This document shows, one piece after another, positions 1 through 12,500 of a stretch of DNA of 64,000 bases (position 1 is the stretch's first letter; each line of letters starts with the position of its first letter). Location: NCBI RefSeq assembly GCF_001949145.1, contig NW_019091363.1, positions 2,266,902 through 2,330,901 of the forward strand. The letters run 5' to 3'. The notes beneath the pieces were generated by a model, which worked only from the letters and a program-made list of their open reading frames with translations, made no database searches and was not told the origin of the DNA. The translations under genes and the position numbers were made by a program. Source of the stretch: Acanthaster planci (Eukaryota > Echinodermata > Asteroidea > Valvatida > Acanthasteridae).

Positions 1-1960
1 TTGACTGTTTACTAAACGTTTCTAGACGTGCAATGTGCTTTCAAGATATGACTGACGAATTATGAAATATTATGTATGAATAATTAACAACACAGAAATT
101 GCAGTGGCAAGAATTCTTCAAATGAACACTATCATGGCCTACTCCACAAAATCGCTGCCGCCGCTGCGATAAAAGGAGTACTTGGCAAAGACGAAAACGC
201 ACCGTGCAGTTTTTGTTGGGAGTTTCGCAAAGAAGGCAACGAATTTGCTTCACGCTGAAACTCTTGTGAATGATGAACCGGGGTACGGGTTAATTGTCTT
301 TATCAACAGACATTAATTACCGGGCGAACAATGAATGTTTCTAGTGAATTCTCCGATGCACTATTTGTAAAATGCATGTGGAAGTATGTGCTGAGGTTAT
401 TAGAACGTTAATCTCAGTGCTACTTTATTTTTGAAGGACTCGTAGCGAGCCTTTGTATACCAATGCACAGCAACGTTGAAACTAATACTGGTTCTGGCTT
501 AATGTAAAAACATTAATTTACATGATACGCTTTACTGTCAAGCAGGGATACAAAATGGGAAAAGAGAATGCCCATTACTTTGGACATGCTAGTATTTGTA
601 CAGTCTGTTTAGAGATCAGAATTACGTCATACCAATTAGTATAGCACACTTCACGACAACATCATTAACCAATCAATTATAATCCAACGTTGACGTGAGG
701 TAGAGCACAAGGAAGAAAAACAAAGTAAATGTGTGAAAACCAGCTTCTCATGTCGATATTCGCGGAGAAATAAGTCATGTACCTACGCTACGTTTCCTAC
801 TGTCCTTTTCCTTAAAAAAGTTACTCCATTCAATACAGAGCCACAGGCAAATATTTAATTTTTTCTCTTGATTTCAAGTGAATGACAAAACGACAGCTGA
901 ATGTTGACAACTTGAACGTAACTTATATATTAGGTTATCATATTGCAGAAACGTTGTCTCACTGTATGAGAGGTCTTTAGATATACGAACGGTCAAAAAA
1001 TACAATCCCTTTCATATTTTTTAGCGAATTATGTTAAGACTGCTAAAGAGAGTTCTACTCCCAGCACTGTGTCATTCTTACGGACATCCACAAACTCAGC
1101 CACAAAATGGTTCTGCATTTTTTCATTACGGCCGCAAAGTGTTGCACGTAAAAACTGTGGCACGAATCTCGGCATGCATAAACATCACACAACTCTCTGC
1201 TTTTAACCCGTCTCCCAAACGCAACTTCTGTGTCGATTCGTGGTAACGAAATTAAAGAGGCTAAATGTCCCGTAAACATCTCATAATGTATAATTGATAA
1301 AACATGCTTTATAAAGACAAGTTTACCCTGTTAAATGAATAGACATTTTTTACCAAAAATTAGAGTGCAGCTTCAATCAACCATGGCCTCTGGGATGCAA
1401 AATAGTTTTTAAAAACCAACAATGTGGAATATATGCATAACACTAATATTGCGGTAGTATTTTACAGAGATGTCAATGTTCTAGGTAATAAAAAAAGACT
1501 TCCAAATAAATTTCGTCGTCATAAGAGCAGTATTTTGTGTTCATTTTTTGTCATGTCAACTCTATCGCTTTAAGCTGTGAACTTGTTTCCTTTTGTCACA
1601 CATATGGCATTCGCACACGGGATGAAGCCTTTTTCACCTCATTATCGAACGCGTCTTCCCCTATATTCTTGTCATATCCAGTCCTCTACCACTAACTACT
1701 TGTGCAGATTCCCAAGACAGAATAACCGCAAATCTTTAGACTCGACTTACTGAAAAGGATCTTGTCCTATTGTATCAAGGATATGTTCACATTTCAAATT
1801 GGTCGTTACTTTAATCAACGAGAACTCGATTAATCCTTTTACAGCTGCTCTGTTACAACTTGTCTTTCTACTTGCAATTCTGAAAGAAAAGAACTGTTTT
1901 TCATATCTATTTGAGCAGTTCAAGGTTTGCAAATATCTATCATTTATATCCTTAACTCAT
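1..1960. other. Intergenic, nothing recognised
   Basis: AT-rich sequence without a recognisable gene, RNA or transposon. The open frames here are all under 90 residues, lack family motifs and overlap one another on both strands, as expected by chance. It lies downstream of the minus-strand GPCR, so its right edge may hold the end of that gene's 3' UTR. Confidence 0.5.
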
Positions 1961-1965
1961 CTCAT

Positions 1966-1971
1966 TTTATT
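1966..1971 (-). terminator. Candidate polyadenylation signal of the GPCR gene
   Basis: The plus strand reads TTTATT here, which is AATAAA on the minus strand. It lies about 490 bases downstream of the GPCR stop codon, a reasonable 3' UTR length. The hexamer is common by chance in AT-rich DNA, so only transcript 3' ends would confirm it. Confidence 0.25.
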
Positions 1972-2457
1972 CATATCCTTTTTCACCTCACGTCCATTGC
2001 ATAAAATCAGTCATATTCTCCTCTCAAATTCCATTCATTCCATACTTCACCGTGTATCTTCTCTTTAACGTCAAATTTTCATCATCATTGCAAATTCTTC
2101 TTTGCTGTCTCACACTGTTGCCATCTACACTTACAAACTCCTCTCAATCTGGTGTACAACTCTCTCTCGTTGGTGGTGTAAGGATAACGTAACCTACTCA
2201 GCTCGAAAGAATTGAGTTTTTTAATCCCTGTCATGAACTGCATTGGTTAATCTGTTAGTCTGGAGGTAGAGGTTTCCAACATTTTCCCGTTGTTAAAATA
2301 TACTGGGCTAACGTAAAATTCTTGACACGATTTGCATTTGAAAGGTGATTGTAGTTTAACACAGTAATCTGTTTGCTAAATACTTTCCGACGCTTTGTTG
2401 GACGAACCTGTTACTGCGAGGTCACAATTCATTACTCGCATCCAATGAAATGCAATC

Positions 2458-3591
2458 TTAGATATCCTCTGCTTTAATATGTGTTCTGTTGGTACCCGAC
2501 TCGCTGGTGTAAGAATGAAATGTAGTGACAGTCCTGCCGTTGTTGCGCATGCGCACCATGCGATATCCGCCAGTTTCATCTGCATCCTTTCCCCCGCAGG
2601 AGCAAAGACATCTGGCGATTGCCCGTCGATGGGTCGTGCTGATAAAATACAGGATCCAGGGATTGAAACAGGAGTTTGTGTACGCGAAGACGCGACTACA
2701 GCGGCGAAAGAACTGAAACGCGGCCATCTCTGAATCATTAAGCTCGTAAAGTGTTTTGAAGTGCACCTGGAAGTACAGACTGAAAGCGGTGACTGGAAAC
2801 CAGAAAACGCCAAAGAAAACTGCCATGATAATCATGGCGATGGCTAGCCGTTTTCGAGCTTTGTAGTTGGTGCTGCTGCGACTATTGCTGTTCGTCTTGT
2901 GCGCCCCTTTTGTCAATATCACAGCGACTGACGTGTAACAAAATCCCATTACTAGAAGAGGCAATATGTACAACAAAGTTATTTGGACGCTGACGTACGC
3001 AATGGTTCCCGGCTCTCCAATATACATATCAGCACATATTTTGGGTGTATCTTCGTTACCTTCATACAAAAAACCAGCGGTTATCAGTACAGGTAAGCTT
3101 ATGAGGAATGTCATTCCCCAAATAAAAATCATCGCGCCCAGGACTCGCCGACTGGTCCTCATCGAACGCATCTCCAAGCCATGTACTATGGCACAGTACC
3201 GCTCCACACTCAACGTCATCATAGAAAGAACAGTCACCCCCTTGCCAAATACGGGAAAGAAGTTGACAAACTTACACATCCCTACGGTTTCGTACTGTGG
3301 TACAACACCCAGTTCCATTTGGATGATGATTGGTAGGGTAGAGACTATGAACAGCAAGTCACCAATAGTCAAGTTGATCATGAGTATATTGGGCATGGTT
3401 CGTAGATGTGGGAACCGGATGACAAGAAAAACCAGACTACCATTTCCTATGACACCAAAGACGCAGAAGATGCAGAAAATGGCGATGAAAAGGTGTTTGT
3501 TTGGTACCAATCCCCCAATGTCTGGTTCGAGAGTGGAGTTAGCAAACTCTCCTGACATATTTCCATCCATGCTGGTGGGGCTCTCGCTCAT
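2458..3591 (-). CDS. Class A peptide GPCR, bombesin/endothelin/CCHamide receptor type
   Basis: A seven-transmembrane, G-protein-coupled peptide receptor of the plasma membrane, 377 residues, coded in a single exon. Seen in order: N-glycosylation sites N11 and N18; the GN of TM1 at 49-50; TM2 with LTIGD ending at D78; the disulphide pair C106 and C186; E130-R131-Y132 closing TM3; KARKRLA (244-250) at the base of TM6; FWFP (263-266) in TM6; NPWILY (310-315) in TM7; and a cysteine cluster at 328-332, probably palmitoylated. NP followed by three residues and Tyr, instead of NPxxY, together with ARKRLA, is typical of bombesin and endothelin receptors, so a small neuropeptide ligand is likely. The ligand itself cannot be named. 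An in-frame TAA two codons upstream fixes the ATG at 3591, which has A at -3. Length is normal for the family and there is no damage. TM6 has Phe where most relatives have Cys before Trp. GPCR identity is near certain; the subfamily is inferred from motifs. Confidence 0.93.
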   Translation of the reverse strand: MSESPTSMDGNMSGEFANSTLEPDIGGLVPNKHLFIAIFCIFCVFGVIGNGSLVFLVIRFPHLRTMPNILMINLTIGDLLFIVSTLPIIIQMELGVVPQYETVGMCKFVNFFPVFGKGVTVLSMMTLSVERYCAIVHGLEMRSMRTSRRVLGAMIFIWGMTFLISLPVLITAGFLYEGNEDTPKICADMYIGEPGTIAYVSVQITLLYILPLLVMGFCYTSVAVILTKGAHKTNSNSRSSTNYKARKRLAIAMIIMAVFFGVFWFPVTAFSLYFQVHFKTLYELNDSEMAAFQFFRRCSRVFAYTNSCFNPWILYFISTTHRRAIARCLCSCGGKDADETGGYRMVRMRNNGRTVTTFHSYTSESGTNRTHIKAEDI

Positions 3592-3645
3592 CTTTTACCC
3601 GCAAGATGATTTATTCTGCTCGAAGTTCAACCAACCGATCCTCTG
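3592..3645 (-). promoter_or_regulatory. Candidate 5' UTR and 3' splice site upstream of the GPCR start
   Basis: On the minus strand a pyrimidine run (CATTTTTTCCCC) is followed by GGCAG, with CAG at plus positions 3643-3645. About 50 bases of possible 5' UTR then lead into the ATG at 3591. This has the form of a splice acceptor, so the coding exon could be the last exon of a transcript whose first exon is remote. No core promoter is obvious immediately upstream. Confidence 0.4.
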
Positions 3646-3884
3646 CCGGGGAAAAAATGAAAAATACTTTAGGCAAGACTCACAAGACAAAACGACAGAA
3701 CAATCGCCATATTGTGAAATTGTTTCATTCAATAAATGCAATATACTTTTGGAAATACTGAAAATGAAAACAAAAAAGTACAAAAAGACCAACTAAAATC
3801 AAAATTTCGTTGTGTAATGATATCCTTCTGTGTTTATAGCAAATTTAAGGACATTTACACAAAATTATTTTGACCTTAATTTTC

Positions 3885-3991
3885 ACCCGATCCGACTACC
3901 GATACGATAATATATTACCATCACAGTTTGAGAATGGCTATTTTGCTGCATAGGCCTCACTTATAAGAAGCGGTAGGTAGTCGGATCGGGT
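3885..3991. repeat. Short inverted repeat (MITE-like hairpin)
   Basis: A 16-base arm, ACCCGATCCGACTACC (3885-3900), is repeated exactly in inverse orientation at 3976-3991, with 75 bases between. Flanking T-rich/A-rich sequence extends the similarity imperfectly. This is either a small non-autonomous DNA transposon or a structured element. No target-site duplication is clear. Confidence 0.6.
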
Positions 3992-6239
3992 GTAATTTTA
4001 CAACAAGTTCAACTTTGAATTCGTGGATGTATGCTTTCCGTTAATGAACTTTTTGTAAAGGTCCAAGATTCAAAGAAAGTGATAGGTTCGACCAGAAAAA
4101 TAAAAATCATCGTAGAATTAAAATGAAGATCTCACAATTAAAAATACAAAACGAAACCTTCGAGCGAAAATCCCCGATATAATGTCTCGTTGATCATTTT
4201 TGTCACTTTATCTACATTAATAAGTGTATATTTATGGGTTTTTAACATGTAATTTCATGCCTCTGGTAAAGCCTGGTTTCCATAAGGTCGTAACGAACGC
4301 CGACGCCACGCAAGGCGTCAAGACGTAGCCGGTCAAGGAAGAGACGCTGCGTGACTTTTTTCCACGAAAACTGTAAACAAAATGGCATCCGAAACCCGGC
4401 AATTTTCGCATCAAAAGCCTTTGCTAGCCGGCAATACCACCTCTTGAAGCCAAGCTGACACTCCAGTGTGATACATCAAAATGAGTGGAACTAAGCGAGA
4501 AGGACATCCTTGAATGCCCTTCATGCGAGCGTGCGTGTTTGTATAGGCTTTCTCTGGCGACTCAACGCAGACAGTCGGCAAAGTTGAACCCGATCCAACG
4601 TTCTCAACTGCGTCGATGTTTGCGCTGGTCACTATAAAGTGTTTCCATATCATTGCGTAAAGTCGGGGACTGATCAGCGATGCCCTCTGCATCTCTTGAT
4701 GTCAACATGGTAAGACCCATGGGACATCAGTGGACTCCACTGGATGGGTCTAAGAAGTAATAAATGAACAATTGCTAACGATTTTAATCAACAAGCATTT
4801 CATACTGGAAAGGCTAAAACAGTTTCTCTAGATCAGGATTAGAGAAAACCTTTGCTCCTATGCAGTGTTTTAGTTGAGTACATTAAGAGTCCATCACAAG
4901 TTATCCAGTCTTAAGCCAATTAAGTTACAAGCTATTCAAATAAATGATTCCTTTGTAATTGTTCACCGTTATTTATGACTTGTCTTGGAGAGGAGCTGCA
5001 ACGGGATTGATAACGAAAATGATCACATCTGCTCTTTTTACAAGTACATGTAACTACGAGCCCCATGGCAAGAACTGACGAACAAAGAGGTTTTCATGCT
5101 TCTTTCACTCAAAGACAATGAATACACAATTTCAACTTTGCCAAGATGTATCACAAGTCCTTCCTCACAGGATAGCCTTGCAGGCACTACAACATGATTG
5201 AAAGGGCTTTTACGACCGTACAAACAGTTGAATTGGTACTTGAATTCAGATCAGTTTAAATAGCCATTTCAACCAAACAAATGCTTACAATCTTATTTGC
5301 CTGAACTAACATTCGTAGAGCGAAGTAGCCATATTACAACTGAAATGACCCATTTGCAACATTGAAATGGTTACGAAGCCCGCTTTTAATTTTTGTTTTC
5401 CGTGCCTTCTTATTCACTACAGTGGTTTCCTTTTGAATGGTGTGAATGACACACTGAACTTCACGCTCAGAAAAAAACTACAAACCAAACCAGGCACAAA
5501 AACGTGGGGTTCGGTATTTAATACCTGTATCTCTACCAAAAGAAACTTGGAAAGAAAATATCCTGCCTTATCCGAACGGAATTTCCTTCTTTCCACCTTT
5601 CCAGTACGTTTCCTTTTGATCATGTACTAAGGTATCAAGATTAAAGCCAAGCACGGTTTAAGTTATCGTTACTAGTTGAAATCATTGGATCGTTTCTAAT
5701 TTAAGAGCAAATAATGACGAATTTCAAAAGAGACCCCGTGTCAGGTCTGGTCTTATGGATGTCACAAGAGTGGTTGCAATATTACGAAATCGTCCTTATG
5801 CTGAGGTTATTGTCACCTTAGGCCAAGCCGCAAAAGTTAAGGCGGCAAGAAACTGGCGCCAAAATACGCATGCGTGGTCTCATAGGGTATCTATAGGAGC
5901 TTCTCTGTGGTCAAGATCCAACAAACAGCAAAAGTATAGCCCGCAGAATGAAACTCTGAGCTCAAATCGTGTGTGCACAAGATAACCAACGCCCTAAATA
6001 AAGTAACTTGTGTCAGAATCACTTGGCTGCGGCTGGAACATACACACGACTCCATACAGGTAGAGGCTGTAGCCACAATCATTTACTCTTGTGTGCTAAT
6101 GACCTACCGTCGGGTACTGTACCAATATTCAAATGCCAGCTTTATTTTACTCAGTAATCAACGTCATCGTGTAGGCTCATTTTCGTGTTAACATCCCTTA
6201 TGGTGCTTGGTTTATTCACCTTTGAATTAGACTTTTATA
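3992..6239. other. Intergenic, no gene recognised
   Basis: No coding exon is supported. At 4270-4430 the segment beginning AGCCTGGTTTCCATAAGG and rich in CG dinucleotides resembles the start of a dispersed repeat, but no matching inverted end was found. All open frames are under 95 residues and unremarkable. Confidence 0.4.
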
Positions 6240-6543
6240 CCTTGACGGGTTAATATGTCCTTCCAGGACAAAATATGTTTTCTTAAGTTGAAATCTTACC
6301 CATATAATATTTCACTATTTTATTTATTTATTAACTTATTTAATTTATTTTTTCTATATGTTTATATATTAGTCAATAGTATTGGAAGGGGCGGCTCTCA
6401 GACTCACGTTTATTAACTTAGCCTTTTCTCTTCCTGGCATTTGCTGCTGGTTTATCCCAGATCCCTTGTCCTTGGAATTTTTACACGTGTTGTATCTTGT
6501 TCTGTGAACTGTTTTTCCTCAATGCCAAATAAATAATAATAAT
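6240..6543 (+). mobile_element. Probable 5'-truncated LINE 3' end with (AAT)n tail
   Basis: An AT-rich stretch is followed by pyrimidine-rich, stop-rich sequence ending in CAATGCCAAATAAA and AATAATAATAAT at 6528-6543. A short microsatellite tail directly after such sequence is the usual 3' end of CR1/L2-type non-LTR retrotransposons in marine invertebrates. No reverse transcriptase is present, so the copy would be heavily 5'-truncated. The left boundary is a guess and no target-site duplication was identified. Confidence 0.35.
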
Positions 6544-9500
6544 ACCACTATATCAGACAGAGGACTGAGGAGACGCCATTCCCAACGCGCGATGAAGACA
6601 TTGGATGAAGAAGCATTTCCGTTTGCTTAATTTCATTGGTAGCTGTTGCAGTCTTATAAGCTGGCATACTGCGAAATATTTTCTTCCGAAAGACAGTCGA
6701 TAGTCGTATCTTGATGCGTGCACTTGCAGTCAAAATACCGAAGTGGTCATTTTTGGTCGTTGGATTAACTTATTAGGTTTTTTTTTTCTGTAGTTTGATT
6801 TTCCTTGTCTGTTCGTGACGAATGCACGTAGAACACAGCGTCAGCATGATGAGCGGGTAAATATTTGCAAGAGTTGACCACGCGCCGTGGAGCAGTCAGA
6901 CGGACAACAGGGTCTTGCAGTTCCGGAGTCTTCAATGAGAGGCATATCTCGAACTACGAGGCCCACAGTTTCGGGCTCCTATTCCCTGCCCAAGCTTTTC
7001 AGGGCTGTTGATTGCGATCTATGGACCTATGCTATTGCCGCTCCGTCCATTTGGCTGGTTTCGACTTCGTTACACGCAAATCTACGTTGTGACTGTACCT
7101 ACTTCCCATAAAGTCGTTTGTGATTTAAAACCCAGGTAAGTAAATTTGGCGCAGCCTCAGTCTTTTGCACATAAACAAAACAGAAGGAATCAGTGGGCAT
7201 ACTTCGCTCCCCCCACCACCAAAATATGACATGCAAACAAAGGTTGGGCATGTTGCCCTTCAACTGAATCAATATCTGTGGTTCGAGTACTAATTAGCCT
7301 TCTGAAATGAATATATGTAAGACTTAAAATACGAAACGAAAATACTTGAATGACAATTGGTCTACTGCGGCTGGCCATTTCCTGCTCAGAAAAACAAATG
7401 TTTGCTTGTCTCGTTCACATCGAGGAATAACAGTCAGACAAAGAATGATGAATCTGTTCTGAAATCGAGCATTTCGACCAAAATTCTGAGGTAGCAATTT
7501 GTTGCCGTGGAAGAGCTGGTCAATCAGGTCCGGAAACCCAAGACTAATGTGTTGACTCTTGCGGTGAGAAATCCTAACAGAGGCGATTTCCGGGCATTGA
7601 GTTCGGTAAAACTCAGGTTATTTGTTGTTTGCCCTGACTTGATACTGACGGTGCCCAGGAAACAAATTCTAACTAAACAGAGCACTGATAAACGATTTCA
7701 TGAGAAGCACTGAATTGCTAAAACTGCTCCGAGAATGTCAAACACTGAACAACGTACAACTGAATTGATATTCTTTCTTCTTAAAAAATCCGAGTAGCTC
7801 CAGCAAAAATTTCACATCAATTACTTATCTGAAGATTAGTTTTTAAACTTTGATTCATCACAACAGTTGGCTGTTTATCATGCACTTCGCTTAGCACGTG
7901 GCCCGTTAATGTTTTGAAAAAGCCCTATTTAATTTTAACGGCAGCATGAAGGCAGGGCAATGAGCGACTCTCACACACAATGAGTGTATGTTTGCAGCAT
8001 AGAAGGCAATAAATAAAAAGCGACAAGTTTATGGCGACCAGCACCGCTGAGGCGATCAGCAGCAATTTAATACACCTTTTTTTGTTCTGCACTGCCCACC
8101 CCTTCTTAAGATGATGAGGCTGTCTTAATACTCGGAACTGCAATCCTTCCAGGGACAGCAACCGACAAAATAATATCTCGTGGAAAGAGCCGTCCAGTGT
8201 AATTGAGAGTCAAACATCTCGTGCAGAGATGGGCCTCTTTACGAGCAATATCCTCGTTTTGTTCAACGCCAGCGTCGATGCATCGGCAGTCTCTTACCGA
8301 GTACCAGACAAGGATAGAATTCCGCCCCGCATTCGCTATTGACAAGAAAAAAAGTCTGAGCGTGGGCTTTCTGGTCAAGTCTTTGAGCGGTGACTGTAGC
8401 CTAACGATGGATATAACTTGAAAACAAAAGGGCCAAAGAAGACAGCCTAACAGCAGAATTCCAACATCTTGGAGTATAGTTTGAGCGGCTTAAAGGGCGT
8501 TATGATTATTTATTATTGAGGATGCAGTACATAGTCTTTTTAGGTTCTACTTCCATCAGTGATCTTTGGGAACTTAGTCGAGGATCAAGTTCTTGAAGGT
8601 GGCCTCTGTAGTATTATTCCAGTTCCCCTCACAATTAATGTACCTCCGTGTAGTGAGACCACAGCAAGCACTTCTCAAATCGCTGCCATCCGAACAATAC
8701 ACTCAGCCCTCCTTACAGCCCTAAATTAACTTTACATTAATTTGACATCCTTGCTTGAAACCTCTAGGAACTTAGGAATACATGTAACTACAAATACACG
8801 AGCAAGTCTATGAACGAGTTCAAAAGAGAAGAGGATGTGCGTTGGCTTTGAAAGTGGCGGGATCAATTTAGACCCTATTCACGTTAAATAGACACGCCTG
8901 TAATTGTGCCTACCAATGTATCCAAGGCCAACTATCCCAAAAGCTTTAGTGTGGTAGAGGTTGATAATACGTATGTATCATTGCGTTGTTACTGTTAACA
9001 TTGTCGTGTACCGGAAAGGCAATCAGTTGGACACCTGAAAACACCTGGGCTCTAATATACCACTCGTATGTTAATTTCCTGTGGTACTGAACTGCCCTCG
9101 TGCTATTATAATGATCTTTCTCTATGAAATACATGTAATGCAACTGCATCAAAGTCACTTATTTCTTCTGCTTAGTGAATCACAATCTTATTATAGAACC
9201 AGCAGTCATACTTGCAAAGGTTGGACTCGTTATGGATACAGTTTTGATTAGTTCTCTCCTAAAATCTGAACAGCCGTGGGCATTGTCTGGGGCGGCCCAG
9301 GCACATTGTGCACACGCTTTGCCGACTAGGAAAAAAATCCGACACACAATGGGACCATATCTGATCGGAAAGACACGGCCCTCCTGTTATTAATTTTTTT
9401 AACGACTCCATTAGTTGTCAGAAGGAATTTTCGATAGCAACGAAGGAGGGTGGGAGAAGCGAAATGCATGTACTTGAGTACCTTTCAAGATTAGAAAACG

Positions 9501-12500
9501 ATGCGGACTTTGGACCATGGACATTCAAGCCTTTTTGCGCTTCTTGTAGTTGTCTGTCAAGAGTTTTTTTCTTTAAGTTAATTTTTTATGGAACTAGAAA
9601 TGAAAGAGTTCAGGAGCTGAAATTAATCACTGATCAGCAAATATGTTCCAACAAGCTTCATTTTCATTAACACAAAAATGCCAAGCTGTTTAGTTAGTTT
9701 GTGTTCGCAATTTCAATTTTATAAAAATGAAGTTTCCTTTCCTCAGGCAATTATGAAAAATATGGCTGTCGGGGCGTTCTTACTAAGCCCTGAAAGCGTG
9801 TTATTTATGTTGAAGTGAAAAACTCAGATTTCTAGAAGATGCAATTTTAAATACGTAAATACATTTTAAATTAATCGACATCTTACGACTTTGGTGTTTT
9901 GTTGAAATACGTAATGCCCGTGTCTGATCAGAAATAATTATTAACTCTTCTTTGGAAAGTACTTGGTAAAATGCTTTGCATTCTCTAGAACATTTATTGC
10001 AAGGAATCGAGGGTATCTCCACTGCTTATTCTAGCAAAACTTAAATAAACAACATCGGTAAACTACATAACAAGTCGTTAGCTGTATTGCCGTGGCCCTT
10101 CAGTCTCAGAATACTTGAGTCAGTCGAGCCTTCCCTCTTCAGCAGCATCTTTAGCCAATACTCCTTCCATTTCCGATGATCATTTCCCCATGGTAGACAG
10201 TTCTGGTGGACGGCTCAATTTCCCCCTAATTACCAATGACGGGAATATGGTCCTTACGGACTGATATCACCTGTCTACTCTTGAGGGCTCTCGAGGGGAG
10301 AGCAAAGAAAAGTAATATCGATTAGGAGGAGTCTTTCACTAAATGCAGGGTACGAAAACATAAAATAATGAAAGGTAGAGGAGGAAGTGCTGCCTTCAGG
10401 AGGGTATGTGCCGTGTTTTCGCAGGGGAATTGAGTCGTCTTGACTTGCCATAACGAATCCTCAAGACTAGCATCCAGCAGGGGACCTGACCGCACAAAAA
10501 CATTTTATGGTAATAAACACAAGCGGGGCTGGGGACCAAGGACTAATTAGACAGCCAGTCTCCAGAGGGCGTGTACCCATGGAAACAACGCATCGGCCGA
10601 AGAGGCAGAAGTCTGGTGCGAAATTTACTCAGGATTTCATTTTTTAGGTTAGAAATAAATAGTGAGCAGATACTGCAGGATAATTTTGGATATAGGCCGT
10701 CCAACCACTTTCGGCACGGTGGCAGCTTTCTGATGGCGTACAAAAATATAATGGTGGATTTTCTTAAAGAAATTTAAGACAGTATGCTTCCTGCCCAGAC
10801 GACGGTAAAAATACTAACCGCCTACATCTTGAGCAAGTGCTTCCTAAAGAATGATGAAATTTTGCTTGCATTAACAACTTAGGAATTGTCAAGGATGGCT
10901 CTTGATACCTTTTAAACCATTTTTCGACCAAGTGCATACAGGTACACGTTTTGAAGTCAGGCAGCACATGGACCAATATCATTGAATTTATTAATTAAGC
11001 AGGAAAAAGGGCTTAGCCAATTTCTGTGCTAGGCATCGGCCAACTGAAAACCAGTCACGAGTGACAGACATCGACGGAATCTTTGGCTGTTTTTTCCATT
11101 CAGCAAAACACTTCTTTGCCCAAGTTTCTGTCCTTGGCGGTGGTGACTGCTCCATGTATCAAATCTTGTTGAATAACAGGTAATGGCATCTGTTTGGAAG
11201 GAGTCCTGAACCGTCAGAGGTAATACATTTTCGTTAAGTGAGCAGATAAGTTCCTGCTGTTTCTGACAACTTCTTTCATTTCTCCAAACGACTTGTGGGG
11301 CTATTTTTACGCATTGCCTGGCAAAAACATGCAGTGTTTAACCAATCGAGGGCAGGTACGTGTAATGAAACGGGGCACTTTAATAAAACAGGTTCAGGAA
11401 TTTTCATTGTACCTTTCGACCATGTAAGCGATCTTCAGGCCCAATTTCCCGTTGCTGGTATGAGATTTCTCTTCTGCGGATGCCATGAGAATCAATTGCC
11501 TTTTAAGCAATTTGCATTTGAATGAATTGGGGAGACGGCTATCTTTCCTTGCTCAGTATGGTGGGCCATATTTGCATTTATCATATCAATACCCAAGGGG
11601 AGTAACTGACCGGGTAAGTTTTTTGAACCTCAACTGAAAGACACGTCCCTATGGGCAACCTGCAAGATTGCGATGGATTTGCCTCCTCTTGCCTTGCGCA
11701 TGTAGTAAAAGCGTAACCTACTGGCTCCACCGAGGTTACCAATGGTAACTGATACTGAGCCAAAGATGGACAAAACAATCCATCGTAGACCTGATGCCCC
11801 GCCACGTAAGACTTTATTTGCAAAATTCCTCCCTGGAGATTTCCAATTAAGAAAGCATATTTATGATAGTGTAAAACTTTGTAGCATCAGTTCAGTCCTT
11901 CAGCGTTGAAGAAAACACACTGGCGCACCGGAATAGGAAAAAGAATTCAGCTAGGTAACGAAAATTATTTTAATTGGAAATGATGTCAGTTGACGTTGGT
12001 ATAATATGGACAGGTCAAACAGTTTGGAGGGAATAGAAATATCTTGAGAATGAAATCGAGTTCAGGTTCACGACCGACCAGAAAAATATTACCTTTCCAA
12101 GAAAAAATCTTTAGAGCTTAAATTATCTCGCATTGAGAATAATGGATTTTCTTCTTAATGAAATCTACAGCAATCGTCATTATGGTCGTTATCTTTCCAT
12201 TAGGGAAAAAACTGACGACAAACCTACTTGGAAAGCAAAAACAGGTAATTGCAGTTAATGTGACTGTCCACCTACGCTAATGGTGGTGGACAAGCTGGCG
12301 TAACGTTTCGGAATATCATGACGGCATATGATCAACTTTAAAGCAACTTTAGAAACCACTGTTGTAAATTTCATCGCACAGGGGAAGCGAAACTCACGTT
12401 ATGGGGTTCCACACAACGAGTTTTGGTACTCTACGACAATTGTAATGCAACAGCTGACAAAAATAATTTAATTTTCACTAGAATGTGTGAATGGGCCTAA

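Noticed and set aside
2966-3796. 276-residue plus-strand frame
   Set aside because: It is the reverse complement of the GPCR exon and has no family features of its own.
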